In this document: positions 33,476 through 42,500 of the stretch, piece after piece
Position numbering within the stretch: position 1 is the first letter of the stretch
Layout of the letters: each line of letters starts with the position of its first letter
Source: Paracoccaceae bacterium
Lineage (GTDB): Bacteria > Pseudomonadota > Alphaproteobacteria > Rhodobacterales > Rhodobacteraceae
Length of the DNA stretch: 45,960 bases
Direction: 5' to 3'
Assembly: GCA_013139635.1 (NCBI GenBank)
Contig: WTAL01000047.1
Location: forward strand, 1 to 45,960
Notes under the pieces: model-generated
Seen by the model: only the letters and a program-made list of their open reading frames with translations
What the model was told of the DNA's origin: nothing
Databases searched by the model: none
Program-made: the position numbers and the translations under genes

Positions 33476-35026
33476 ATGCCAGAAGCTGACATACAAAAGG
33501 CGGTCATTTACTGTCGCGTTTCCGGTGCCAAGCAGGTACGCGAGGGCGACGGGCTGGCCTCTCAGGAGACACGCTGCCGCGAATATGCACGCTACAAGGG
33601 CTATGAGGTGGTGTCCACCTTCAAGGATGACGTAAGCGGAAAGCCCGTCACACGGCCTGCCATGGGCGATATGCTGACCTATCTGCGACAGCACCGCGCC
33701 GATGCTTGTGTGGTAATTATAGACGATATCAGCCGTCTTGCGCGCGGGCTACAGGCGCATCTTGAACTGCGGGAGTCGCTGATCAAGGCAGGTGGCAAGC
33801 TGGAATCCCCGTCGATTGAATTCGGCGAAGACTCGGATTCAGTCTTTGTTGAAAACCTGCTGGCCAGTGTGGCGCAACATCAGCGCGAGAAGAACGGCGA
33901 GCAGACCAAAAACCGCATGCGCGCAAGGTTTATGAACGGATACTGGGTGTTTTCCGCCCCGCTTGGCTACAGGTATGAAAAAACGGGCAACCACGGCAAG
34001 CTACTGGTGCGCGCTGAACCGTTGGCCACTATCGTCACCGAAGCGCTTGAAGGCTATGCCTCTGGCCGGTTTCAGACACAAGCCGAAGTGAAACGCTTTC
34101 TTGAAACGCAGGAAGGTTTTCCTCGCAACCGGCGCGGTGATGTCCCGCAACAGCGGGTCGCCGATATCCTGCGTAAATCGCTATACGCCGGATATATTTC
34201 CCATGAGCGGTGGAAACTGAACCTGATCAAGGCAAAGCACGAAGCCTTGATTTCTTACGATACCTTTCAAAAAATTCAAACCCGCCGCCAAGCCGTGGCG
34301 CAGGTGCCAACCCGTAAAAACATTAACGAGGATTTCCCGCTGCGGGGGTTTATCACCTGTGGCCATTGTGAAAATCCGTTAACGGCTTGCTGGTCGTCCG
34401 GCCAGTATCGCCGGTATCCGTACTATCTGTGCGACACAAAAGGGTGTAAGGTTTACCGAAAATCTATCAAGCGTGAGCACATCGAGGGCGATTTTGAAGC
34501 CTTACTGATGAAGCTCCGCCCCTCGCAAATGCTGTTCTCGATGGCGTTCGATATGATGAAAACCATGTGGGATGCGCGGCTTGAGGGATCAAAGGCGCAG
34601 GTTTCAACGATGCGCAAAGCTCTTACGGGCATTGAAAACAAAACCGAACAGTTTCTTGACCGGATCGTCGAAACTGACAGTGACACAGTAATCAAAGCTT
34701 ACGAGAAGCGAATCCGCGATCTTGAAAGCGAAAAGACTTTATTGGCGGAGAAAATAGGAAAATGCGGGACACCGGCGGCGAGCTTCGATGAAACTTATCG
34801 AACGGCGTTCTCATTCCTTGAAACCCCCCATAAACTATGGGCTTCCGAGCGATTAGAAGACCGTAGAGCCGTCCTCAAACTGGTGTTTGCCGACAAATTG
34901 TCATACACCAAAAATATAGGTTATCGAACGGTAAAAACGACCTTACCTTTCAAGGCCTTAGAGGGCTTTTCGGCAGGTGAGTCTGTGATGGTGCCCAGGA
35001 GAAGACTCGAACTTCCACGTCCATAA
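33476..35026 (+). CDS. Large serine recombinase (island integrase)
   Basis: 516 residues. The N-terminal catalytic domain begins KAVIYCRVSGAKQVREGDGLASQ with the nucleophilic Ser near residue 14, and continues with IIDDISRLARG and EKNGEQTKNRMRARFMNG. The recombinase domain (PF07508-like) includes YRYEKTG to YAGYI, and a zinc ribbon follows with CGHC near residue 299 and CDTKGC about 30 residues later. A coiled-coil stretch precedes the C-terminus. The final residues, MVPRRRLELPRP, are encoded by the antisense of the tRNA-Leu 3' half, so the reading frame was completed by integration into the tRNA. It is the likely integrase of the whole island. Confidence 0.9.
   Translation: MPEADIQKAVIYCRVSGAKQVREGDGLASQETRCREYARYKGYEVVSTFKDDVSGKPVTRPAMGDMLTYLRQHRADACVVIIDDISRLARGLQAHLELRESLIKAGGKLESPSIEFGEDSDSVFVENLLASVAQHQREKNGEQTKNRMRARFMNGYWVFSAPLGYRYEKTGNHGKLLVRAEPLATIVTEALEGYASGRFQTQAEVKRFLETQEGFPRNRRGDVPQQRVADILRKSLYAGYISHERWKLNLIKAKHEALISYDTFQKIQTRRQAVAQVPTRKNINEDFPLRGFITCGHCENPLTACWSSGQYRRYPYYLCDTKGCKVYRKSIKREHIEGDFEALLMKLRPSQMLFSMAFDMMKTMWDARLEGSKAQVSTMRKALTGIENKTEQFLDRIVETDSDTVIKAYEKRIRDLESEKTLLAEKIGKCGTPAASFDETYRTAFSFLETPHKLWASERLEDRRAVLKLVFADKLSYTKNIGYRTVKTTLPFKALEGFSAGESVMVPRRRLELPRP
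34989..35026. other. Probable island attachment site (overlap of tRNA 3' end and recombinase 3' end)
   Basis: The recombinase gene ends inside the tRNA-Leu gene on the opposite strand, 38 bp being shared. Islands that integrate at a tRNA 3' end usually restore it, with a second copy of that end at the far border. I saw no second copy in the window, so the other border must lie to the left of base 1. Confidence 0.6.
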
Positions 35027-35075
35027 GGACACTAGCACCTGAAGCTAGCGCGTCTACCAATTCCGCCACCTGGGC
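34989..35075 (-). tRNA. tRNA-Leu(CAG), CCA encoded
   Basis: On the minus strand the sequence starts GCCCAGGTGGCGGAATTGG and ends CTCCTGGGCACCA, 87 bases including an encoded CCA (34989-34991 on the plus strand read TGG). The acceptor arms GCCCAGG and CCTGGGC pair perfectly. The anticodon stem CTAGC/GCTAG closes the loop TTCAGGT, so the anticodon is CAG (leucine, CUG codons). A long variable arm (TGTCCTTATGGACG) fits a leucine tRNA, and GTTCGAGTC is the T loop. It is the integration target of the island to its left. Confidence 0.95.
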
Positions 35076-35250
35076 AGGTGTGTTGGTGCGCCGGAGATAT
35101 ACCCGAGGGGCGGGGGTGTCAACGGGATTGCGGGGGAAATTTATGGAATTTGATAAATAAAGTGCGGTGGTTGTTGTTGGGGCCGAATTCTGGCTTGTCG
35201 AGGGGGTGGTGGCGCGGTATGAGTAGGCAAGCATTATTCGGAGCTTTATT

Positions 35251-36234
35251 ATGTCCAATCCCCCTCTCGTGACCATCTTTGGCGGCTCAGGCTTTGTTGG
35301 GCGCTATATTGTGCAGCGTATGGCAAAGGCCGGTTGGCGTGTGCGCGTGGCTGTGCGGCGGCCTAATGAAGCTATGCAGGTGCTACCTTATGGCGAGGTT
35401 GGGCAAGTGGCTTTGGTGCAAGCTAATGTGCGCGATACGGCGTCTTGCCGCGCGGCCATTGAGGGCGCCGATGTGGTCGTGAATTGTGTGGGCATCATTT
35501 CTGAAAATAGCCGGCAAAAGTTTAATGACGTGAATTGTGAGGCCGCGGCGCGGATCGCGCGGCTGGCAGCAGAAGCGGGTGTGAGCAAGCTGGTGCATCT
35601 GTCAGCTTTGGCGGCGGATGCGGGGTCTGAAAGCGAATATGCGCGCAGCAAAGCCAAGGGGGAGGCCGATATTTTACGGCAGTTCCCCGGCGCGACCATT
35701 TTGCGGCCTTCGATCATTTTTGGCACAGAAGACAGTTTTTTCAACATGTTTGGCACTATGTCTCGTTACTTTCCGGTGTTGCCGATCGTGGGCGCTGACA
35801 GCAAAATGCAGCCGGTTTATGTGGATGACGTGGCAGCGGCAGCCGAGGCGGCCATCCTTGGCGACGCGTCGGGCGTTTATGAACTTGGCGGGCCGGATGT
35901 AGAAACCATGCGCACGCTTATGCAGCGCCTAATGCGTGTTGTCCGGCGTGATCGGTTTATTATTAACATTCCGTTTGGCTTGGCGCGGATCAATGCGTTT
36001 TTTATTGAGATTTGGCACAAAGTGAGCTTAGGCATTGTGCCCTTGGTGCTGACCCGCGATCAGGTGAAGCTGCTGAAGGTCGATAACGTGGTGCGTGATG
36101 GCGCGCAGGGGCTGGCCGATTTGGGCGTGCATTCAACGAGCATGGATACGGTGCTTGATAGCTACCTCTATCGCTTCCGCCCACAAGGGCAATACACTGA
36201 CCTTACGAGTTCTGCCAAAAACCTGCGCGGCTAG
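35251..36234 (+). CDS. Complex I NDUFA9-like NAD(P)-binding protein
   Basis: 327-residue atypical short-chain dehydrogenase. The N-terminal nucleotide motif is TIFGGSGFVGRYIV (about 8-21), followed by VVNCVGII and VSKLVHLSALAAD. The usual catalytic Tyr-x3-Lys is represented by SEYARSKAKGE. Alphaproteobacterial proteins of this type are close to the NDUFA9 subunit of complex I and are commonly annotated as complex I NAD(P)-binding subunits. The gene is the first of the chromosomal side and its stop overlaps that of the convergent uppP by 4 bp. Confidence 0.82.
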   Translation: MSNPPLVTIFGGSGFVGRYIVQRMAKAGWRVRVAVRRPNEAMQVLPYGEVGQVALVQANVRDTASCRAAIEGADVVVNCVGIISENSRQKFNDVNCEAAARIARLAAEAGVSKLVHLSALAADAGSESEYARSKAKGEADILRQFPGATILRPSIIFGTEDSFFNMFGTMSRYFPVLPIVGADSKMQPVYVDDVAAAAEAAILGDASGVYELGGPDVETMRTLMQRLMRVVRRDRFIINIPFGLARINAFFIEIWHKVSLGIVPLVLTRDQVKLLKVDNVVRDGAQGLADLGVHSTSMDTVLDSYLYRFRPQGQYTDLTSSAKNLRG

Positions 36235-37034
36235 GTATAGGCGATCCAAAGTAGCACTAGGCCGAGGCCGATTCTGTAAATTACGTAAGGCGTGAAGCTG
36301 GTGCTTTTTAGCAGGCGCATCATGAGGGTGAGCGCTAGCAGGGCGGCAATAAAGGCGAGTGCGGCGGCTATGCTGGCTTCCTTGAGCAAGCTCCAGTCTC
36401 CGGCGGCGGCTACATCAGCGCCCAAAAGCAGGCCCGAGGCCATAATGGTGGGCACTGACATTAGCATCGAAAGCCGTGCGCCTTCAGAGCGGGTGTAGCC
36501 GAGTGCGCGCGCCGCTGTAATGGTTATGCCCGAGCGCGAGGTGCCGGGGATGAGGGCGACGGCTTGCGCTAGCCCCATCATGAGGGCGTCTTTCCAGTTC
36601 CAGCCTTCGGCATGCTTGGTTTGTGGCCCTTTGTGGTCCGCAACATAGAGTACAATGCCAAAAATCAGCATGGTCCAGCCGATCACCTTTATGCTGCGCA
36701 TAGCGTCCATGGCACCGAGCTGCTTTAGCGCGAACCCGGCTATAACCACCGGAATGGTGGCGAAGCTCAGCAGTAAAAACAGCCGCGCTTGCGGGGTGGA
36801 AAAACGGCCCGTGGCCACATGCCCCAGCCCCACTACCAGCTTGGCCATGTCGCGCCAGAAATAGAGCATGACCGCCCCCAAAGTGCCCACATGCACCGCG
36901 ACATCCAGCAAGACGCCTTGGTCTGTCTCCCCCAAAAGCTGGGGGAGCAATATCAGGTGGCCAGAGGAAGACACCGGCAAAAACTCGGTAATGCCTTGAA
37001 TGAGGGCGAGGAGCAGGAGGTGAAGCATATTCAT
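36231..37034 (-). CDS. uppP: Undecaprenyl-diphosphatase
   Basis: 267-residue membrane enzyme (BacA/UppP) that recycles undecaprenyl pyrophosphate for cell-wall synthesis. Both signature motifs are present: ITEFLPVSSSGHLIL near residues 15-29, and LIPGTSRSGITITAARALGY near 160-180. About eight hydrophobic segments cover the rest. Length is typical. It converges on the NDUFA9-like gene with a 4-bp overlap and is divergent from gltD. Confidence 0.93.
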   Translation of the reverse strand: MNMLHLLLLALIQGITEFLPVSSSGHLILLPQLLGETDQGVLLDVAVHVGTLGAVMLYFWRDMAKLVVGLGHVATGRFSTPQARLFLLLSFATIPVVIAGFALKQLGAMDAMRSIKVIGWTMLIFGIVLYVADHKGPQTKHAEGWNWKDALMMGLAQAVALIPGTSRSGITITAARALGYTRSEGARLSMLMSVPTIMASGLLLGADVAAAGDWSLLKEASIAAALAFIAALLALTLMMRLLKSTSFTPYVIYRIGLGLVLLWIAYT

Positions 37035-37247
37035 TGCGAGGGCTTTCTCAGGGTTTGGCAGGGTATATCTTGTGTGGTTTTGCTTGTCATGTGTAATAAT
37101 GGGTCCGATTTGTTACCTAAAATCGCACAATACATGCGGCAAAATCGCATATATTCCAAAATATCCAAAAATAGGTAAGCATTAGTGCCTTTTCATGCTA
37201 TAGGCAGGCCTGTAAGAAGGACTCTCAGAAAAGAGCAGGAGCACATA

Positions 37248-38675
37248 ATGGCCAAACAACCGATGCTAAAATTCGTGGATGTAGAACGGGATATGCCCGA
37301 GAAGCGCGATGCGAAGGCGCGCGCGCAGGATTATCACGAAATCTATGCCGAGTTTGCCGCCAGCAAGGCCGCCGAGCAAGCCAGTCGGTGCAGCCAGTGC
37401 GGCGTGCCGTTTTGCCAAAACCACTGCCCGCTGCACAATAACATTCCTGATTGGCTGAGCTACACCGCCACGGGGCGCCTGCAAGAGGCTTATGAGCTTT
37501 CCCAAGCCACCAATACTTTCCCCGAGATTTGTGGCCGCATTTGCCCGCAAGACCGCCTTTGCGAAGGCAATTGTGTGATCGAGCAATCGGGCCACGGCAC
37601 TGTGACTATCGGCGCGGTGGAGAAATACCTGACAGACACAGCTTGGGAGCAGGGATGGGTAAAACCGCTCACGCCGCGCGCGGAGCTTAGCCAAACCGTT
37701 GGCATTATTGGCGCTGGCCCTGGGGGGCTGGCAGCGGCTGAAAGCCTACGCGGCATGGGCTACGGTGTTACGGTTTATGACCGGAACACTCGTGCGGGTG
37801 GCTTGCTCACCTACGGGATCCCGAGCTTCAAACTGGAGAAAGACGTGGTGATGCGTCGCGTGAAACGGCTTGAGGATGGTGGTGTTGAGATCATTACCCA
37901 GTGTAATGTCGGTGAGGATATTAGTTTTGCGGACCTGCGCGAAAAGCATGACGCTGTGCTGATCGCGACAGGCGTTTATAACAAGCGCAGCCTCAAAGCA
38001 CCGGGTGCTGGCCTTTCGGGCATTGTGCAGGCGCTCGACTTTCTCACCACCTCCAACCACCTCAATTTCGGCGATTCTGTTCTGGCGAGCAATTTGGATG
38101 CTCATGGCAAAAAGGTGGTGGTCATTGGTGGCGGCGATACCGCAATGGACTGCGTGCGCACCGCGATCAGGCAGGGCGCTGAAAGCGTGAAATGCCTTTA
38201 CCGCCGTGACCGCGCCAATATGCCTGGCTCTATGCGTGAAACACAAAATGCCGAGGAAGAAGGCGTGGAGTTTAACTGGCTGCGCGCCCCCAAGGCCTTT
38301 ACGGGTGAAGGCACTGTGGCGGGCGTGCGGGTTGCAAAAATGCGTCTAGGCGCGCCAGATGCCACTGGCCGCCGAGCGCCCGAGGAAGTGGACGGTGCGG
38401 ATTATACCGAAGCTGCTGATCTGGTGATCCTCGCGCTTGGGTTTACGCCAGAAAACCTGCCGGAAGTGTGGGATGCACCTGATTTGGAAACCACCGATTG
38501 GGGCACAGTTACGGCCGAGCACGAAACCCACGCCACCAACTTGCCCGGCGTTTATGCTGTGGGAGACATCGTGCGCGGAGCTAGCCTTGTGGTTTGGGCC
38601 ATTAAAGATGGCCGCGATGCCGCCGATGCCATGGCCACCTATTTAAGCACCCAAGCGCAAGTGGCGGCCGAATGA
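37248..38675 (+). CDS. gltD: Glutamate synthase small subunit
   Basis: 475 residues, FAD- and Fe-S-containing subunit that passes electrons from NADPH to GltB. The N-terminal Fe-S domain has CSQCGVPFC-NHCP near 44-55 and ICGRICPQDRLCEGNC near 92-107. FAD binding follows in GIIGAGPGGLAAAESL, NADPH binding in VVIGGGDTAMDCVRTA, and a C-terminal YAVGDIVRGASLVVWAI block. A longer frame opens at 37185, but the ATG at 37248 is preceded by a GCAGGA ribosome site and gives the family's usual start. Its stop overlaps the next gene (ATGA), so gltD heads a four-gene operon that ends with gltB. Confidence 0.95.
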   Translation: MAKQPMLKFVDVERDMPEKRDAKARAQDYHEIYAEFAASKAAEQASRCSQCGVPFCQNHCPLHNNIPDWLSYTATGRLQEAYELSQATNTFPEICGRICPQDRLCEGNCVIEQSGHGTVTIGAVEKYLTDTAWEQGWVKPLTPRAELSQTVGIIGAGPGGLAAAESLRGMGYGVTVYDRNTRAGGLLTYGIPSFKLEKDVVMRRVKRLEDGGVEIITQCNVGEDISFADLREKHDAVLIATGVYNKRSLKAPGAGLSGIVQALDFLTTSNHLNFGDSVLASNLDAHGKKVVVIGGGDTAMDCVRTAIRQGAESVKCLYRRDRANMPGSMRETQNAEEEGVEFNWLRAPKAFTGEGTVAGVRVAKMRLGAPDATGRRAPEEVDGADYTEAADLVILALGFTPENLPEVWDAPDLETTDWGTVTAEHETHATNLPGVYAVGDIVRGASLVVWAIKDGRDAADAMATYLSTQAQVAAE

Positions 38676-39115
38676 CAGATCGCACCGGACAGTGCCTTTG
38701 CGGGGCGGTGAAGTTTAAAGCCACGAATATGGCCGATACTTTTTCCACCTGCTATTGCGATGCCTGCCAACGATGGGCGGGTGGGCCTTATAACGGCGTG
38801 TCTGTACCAACGGAAAACCTCGAATATGAGGGACACGCGCATATCGGCGTTATTAAAACCACTGATTTTGCCGAGCGCGCGTTTTGCAAAGAATGCGGCT
38901 CCGGGCTTTGGTGGAGGCTAACCCGTGGACAATACGTTGGTAAAACCAGCGTTCCTGTTGGTTTGCTTGATGACCGCAGCGGGCTGGTGCTGAGTGATGA
39001 AATGTATTCGGACTATAAAGACCACACCAATGTGCGGCCCGAGGGCGTAGCGCAGATGACCAGCGCCGAGGCGGAAGCAGTAGTAGCCACTTTTACCGAC
39101 GGAGACACCAAATGA
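38672..39115 (+). CDS. GFA-fold protein (glutathione-dependent formaldehyde-activating family)
   Basis: 147 residues with the zinc-binding cysteines of the GFA family: CLCGAV at the start, STCYCDACQRW near 29-39, and FCKECGSGLWW near 71-81. Many members are of unknown function; true formaldehyde-activating activity cannot be assumed. It is placed by ATGA overlaps between gltD and a second GFA gene. The two GFA proteins share clear similarity and look like a tandem duplication. Confidence 0.88.
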   Translation: MTDRTGQCLCGAVKFKATNMADTFSTCYCDACQRWAGGPYNGVSVPTENLEYEGHAHIGVIKTTDFAERAFCKECGSGLWWRLTRGQYVGKTSVPVGLLDDRSGLVLSDEMYSDYKDHTNVRPEGVAQMTSAEAEAVVATFTDGDTK

Positions 39116-39537
39116 GCCGCACCGGAAAATGCCTGTGCGGCGCGGTGGCGTTTGAGATCAAGCACCTCGACCCCGAATTTGGCACCTGCCATTGCAAAAT
39201 GTGCCAGCGCTGGGCGGGGTCGGCTTTGCTGGGGTTAACGATCCCTGCGGACACTATCAAATTCACCGGCACCGAGCATATTCGCCGCTTTCAGTCGTCT
39301 GACTGGGCCGAGCGGGCGTGGTGCGATAAATGCGGCGCTGGCCTTTGGTATCGCGTGACAGCTGGGCCGGAAGCGGGCACCTATCACATGCCCGTTGGGC
39401 TGCTGGATGATACCAGCGGCCTCAAAATGATTAGAGAAATTTTCACCGATGAAAAGGCCGAAGTGGTCGATTTTTCGGGTGAACGCAACACCATGACAGG
39501 CGAAGAAGTGTTCGCCCTGTATGCCCCGAAGGAGTGA
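39112..39537 (+). CDS. GFA-fold protein, tandem paralogue
   Basis: 141 residues. Same cysteine set as its neighbour: CLCGAVAFE, GTCHCKMCQRW and WCDKCGAGLWY, plus the shared HMPVGLLDDTSGL block. It overlaps the first GFA gene by 4 bp (ATGA) and ends four bases before gltB, so it is part of the gltD-gltB operon. The metal site is complete. The function is not known, but its location suggests expression together with ammonium assimilation. Confidence 0.88.
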   Translation: MSRTGKCLCGAVAFEIKHLDPEFGTCHCKMCQRWAGSALLGLTIPADTIKFTGTEHIRRFQSSDWAERAWCDKCGAGLWYRVTAGPEAGTYHMPVGLLDDTSGLKMIREIFTDEKAEVVDFSGERNTMTGEEVFALYAPKE

Positions 39538-39541
39538 ACAG

Positions 39542-42500
39542 ATGACTAAATTTGACCAGAAATGGGTGGAAGAGCAAGAAGCGCTTCGGGCGGAGCTGAA
39601 CGAGCGCGGCATGTATCGCGAGGCCGAGGAGCACGCCGCGTGCGGTGTTGGATTGGTCGTGAACGTTGACGGCGTGCCAAAGCGGGCCGTGGTGGAAAAC
39701 GGGATCAAGGCACTGAGCGCGATCTGGCACCGTGGTGCGGTAGATGCCGACGGCAAAACCGGCGATGGCGCGGGGATTTTGCTGCAAATTCCGGTGGAGT
39801 TCTTCCAAGACCAAGTGCGCCGCACTGGCCATGAGCCGGGTGACGAGCTGCTGGCTGTGGGCATGATCTTTCTGCCCCGCACAAATTTTGCGGCACAGGA
39901 AAGCTGCCGCACGATTGTTGAATCCGAAGTGCTGCGCATGGGCTATTACATTTACGGCTGGCGGCATGTGCCGGTGGATGTGTCTTGCCTTGGCGAAAAA
40001 GCCAACGCCACCCGCCCCGAGGTGGAGCAAATTCTGATCTCCAATTCCAAGGGCGTGGACGAGGAAACCTTTGAGCGCGAGCTTTATATTATCCGTCGTC
40101 GGATTGAGAAGGCCGCGGCTGGTATTAACGGGTTTTACGTATGCTCGTTGTCTTGCCGGAGCGTGATTTACAAGGGCATGATGCTGGCCGAGCAGGTTTC
40201 GGTGTTTTACCCTGATCTGGAAGATGAGCGCTTTATCTCAAGCTATGCGGTTTACCACCAGCGCTATTCTACCAACACTTTCCCGCAGTGGTGGCTTGCC
40301 CAGCCCTTCCGGATGCTGGCGCATAATGGCGAAATCAACACCCTTAAGGGCAACCTTAACTGGATGAAATCCCACGAAATTCGTATGGCCTCCGCGTCAT
40401 TCGGCGATATGGCGGAAGACATTAAACCGATCGTCGCAGATGGCAGCTCTGACTCAGCTGCGCTCGACTCGGTGTTTGAAATGCTGGTGCGGGCAGGGCG
40501 CTCGGCCCCGATGGCCAAAACCATTTTGGTGCCGGAAAGCTGGTCAAACATGGCCACGGCTATCCCGAAACCGTGGCAGGATATGTATGCCTATTGCAAC
40601 TCGGTGATGGAGCCGTGGGACGGCCCCGCAGCACTTGCGATGACCGATGGCCGCTGGGTTGTGGCGGGGCTAGACCGCAACGGCCTGCGCCCGATGCGCT
40701 ATGTTATTACCGATGATGGCATGGTTATTGCTGGCTCTGAGGCGGGCATGGTGCCAGTGAGAACCAAAAACATCATCCGCAAAGGCGCGCTTGGGCCGGG
40801 GCAAATGCTGGCTGTCGATATGGCCGAGGGCAAGATCTGGAAAGACACCGAGCTGAAAAACATGCTGAGTGCATCGCGGCCATTTGGCGAGTGGGCCAGC
40901 AATATTACCGACCTTGAAAAGATTGATGAGGGCGACGACGAAAAAACGCTTTTCACCGGCGAGGCCCTGCGCACCCGCCAGATAGCAGCGGGCTTTACGC
41001 TGGAAGAGCTGGAAGGCATTTTGCACCCGATGGCGGAGGACGGCAAAGAAGGGCTGGCGTCTATGGGCGACGACACGCCGAGCGCGGTGCTTTCGCAAAA
41101 GTACCGCCCGCTGAGCCATTTCTTTAGGCAAAACTTTAGCCAAGTGACCAATCCGCCGATTGACAGCCTGCGCGAATTCCGCGTGATGAGCCTGAAAACA
41201 CGTTTTGGGAACTTGAAAAACGTGCTGGATCAAAGCTCGGCGCAAACCGAGATTATTATGCTCGACAGCCCGTTTGTGAGCAACGCGCGCCTAAAAGCGA
41301 TGATGAAATACTTTGGTGATAGCGCCACGGTGATAGATTGCACATTTGCGGTGGACGGCAACCTGCAAGAGGCGCTTGAGAGCCTTCGCCAGCAGGCCGA
41401 AGAAGCGGTGCGGGCGGGCTCTACCCACCTGATTTTGACCGACGAGCACCAGAGTGCCGAAAAAGTGCCGATGCCGATGATTTTGGCAAATTCGGCGGTG
41501 CATAGCTGGCTGGTACGCAAAGGGCTGCGCACGTTTGCCTCGGTTAATGTGCGCTCTGCGGAGTGCCTTGATTCGCAATATTTTGCCGTGCTGATTGGTG
41601 GCGGGGCAACGACCGTAAACGCCTATTTGGCAGAGGATAGCATTACAGACCGCGTGAACCGTGGCCTGCTTGACGGCCCGCTTGAAGACGCTATTGGGCG
41701 TTACCGCGAGGCGATTGACCAAGGATTGCTGAAGATCATGTCTAAAATGGGCATTTCGGTTATTTCGTCTTACCGCGGCGGGTTGAACTTTGAGGCGGTG
41801 GGGCTTTCTCGTGCCATGGTCGCAGAGTATTTCCCCGGCATGATGAGCCGGATTTCCGGCATTGGCACCGCTGGCATTGAGAAGAAAATTCGTGAGGTTC
41901 ATGCCAAAGGTTGGCTGGGCGGGCAGGATACGCTTGATATTGGCGGCTTTTATAAGCTGCGTAAAAGTGGGGAAACCCATGCGTGGCAATCAACCAATAT
42001 GCACTTGTTGCAAGAGGCTTGCGCGCGCAATTCGTTTGATCTCTGGAAGAAGTATTCGGCGGCTATGCAAGCCAACCCACCGATTAACCTGCGGGATTTG
42101 CTGGATTTTAAAACCAAAGCCGAGCCGATTTCGATTGATGAAGTGGAAAGCATTACCAGCATTCGAAAGCGCTTTGTGACGCCGGGTATGAGCCTTGGGG
42201 CGCTGAGCCCTGAAGCGCATAAAACGCTGAATATCGCGATGAATCGCATTGGGGCGAAGTCGAACTCGGGTGAGGGCGGGGAAGACCCTGCGCATTTCCA
42301 TCCTGAGCCCAATGGCGATAATCCGTCTGCGAAAATCAAGCAGGTGGCCTCGGGGCGCTTTGGGGTTACGGCGGAGTATCTGAACCAGTGTGAAGAGATT
42401 GAAATTAAGGTGGCTCAGGGCGCGAAGCCCGGTGAGGGCGGGCAGTTGCCCGGTATTAAAGTGAACGCGTTGATCGCGCGGCTGCGGCACTCGACTGAGG

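Noticed and set aside
39521-39541. Earlier start for gltB inside the GFA gene
   Set aside because: The ATG at 39542 has a well-placed AAGGAG and gives the expected short propeptide before the nucleophilic Cys.
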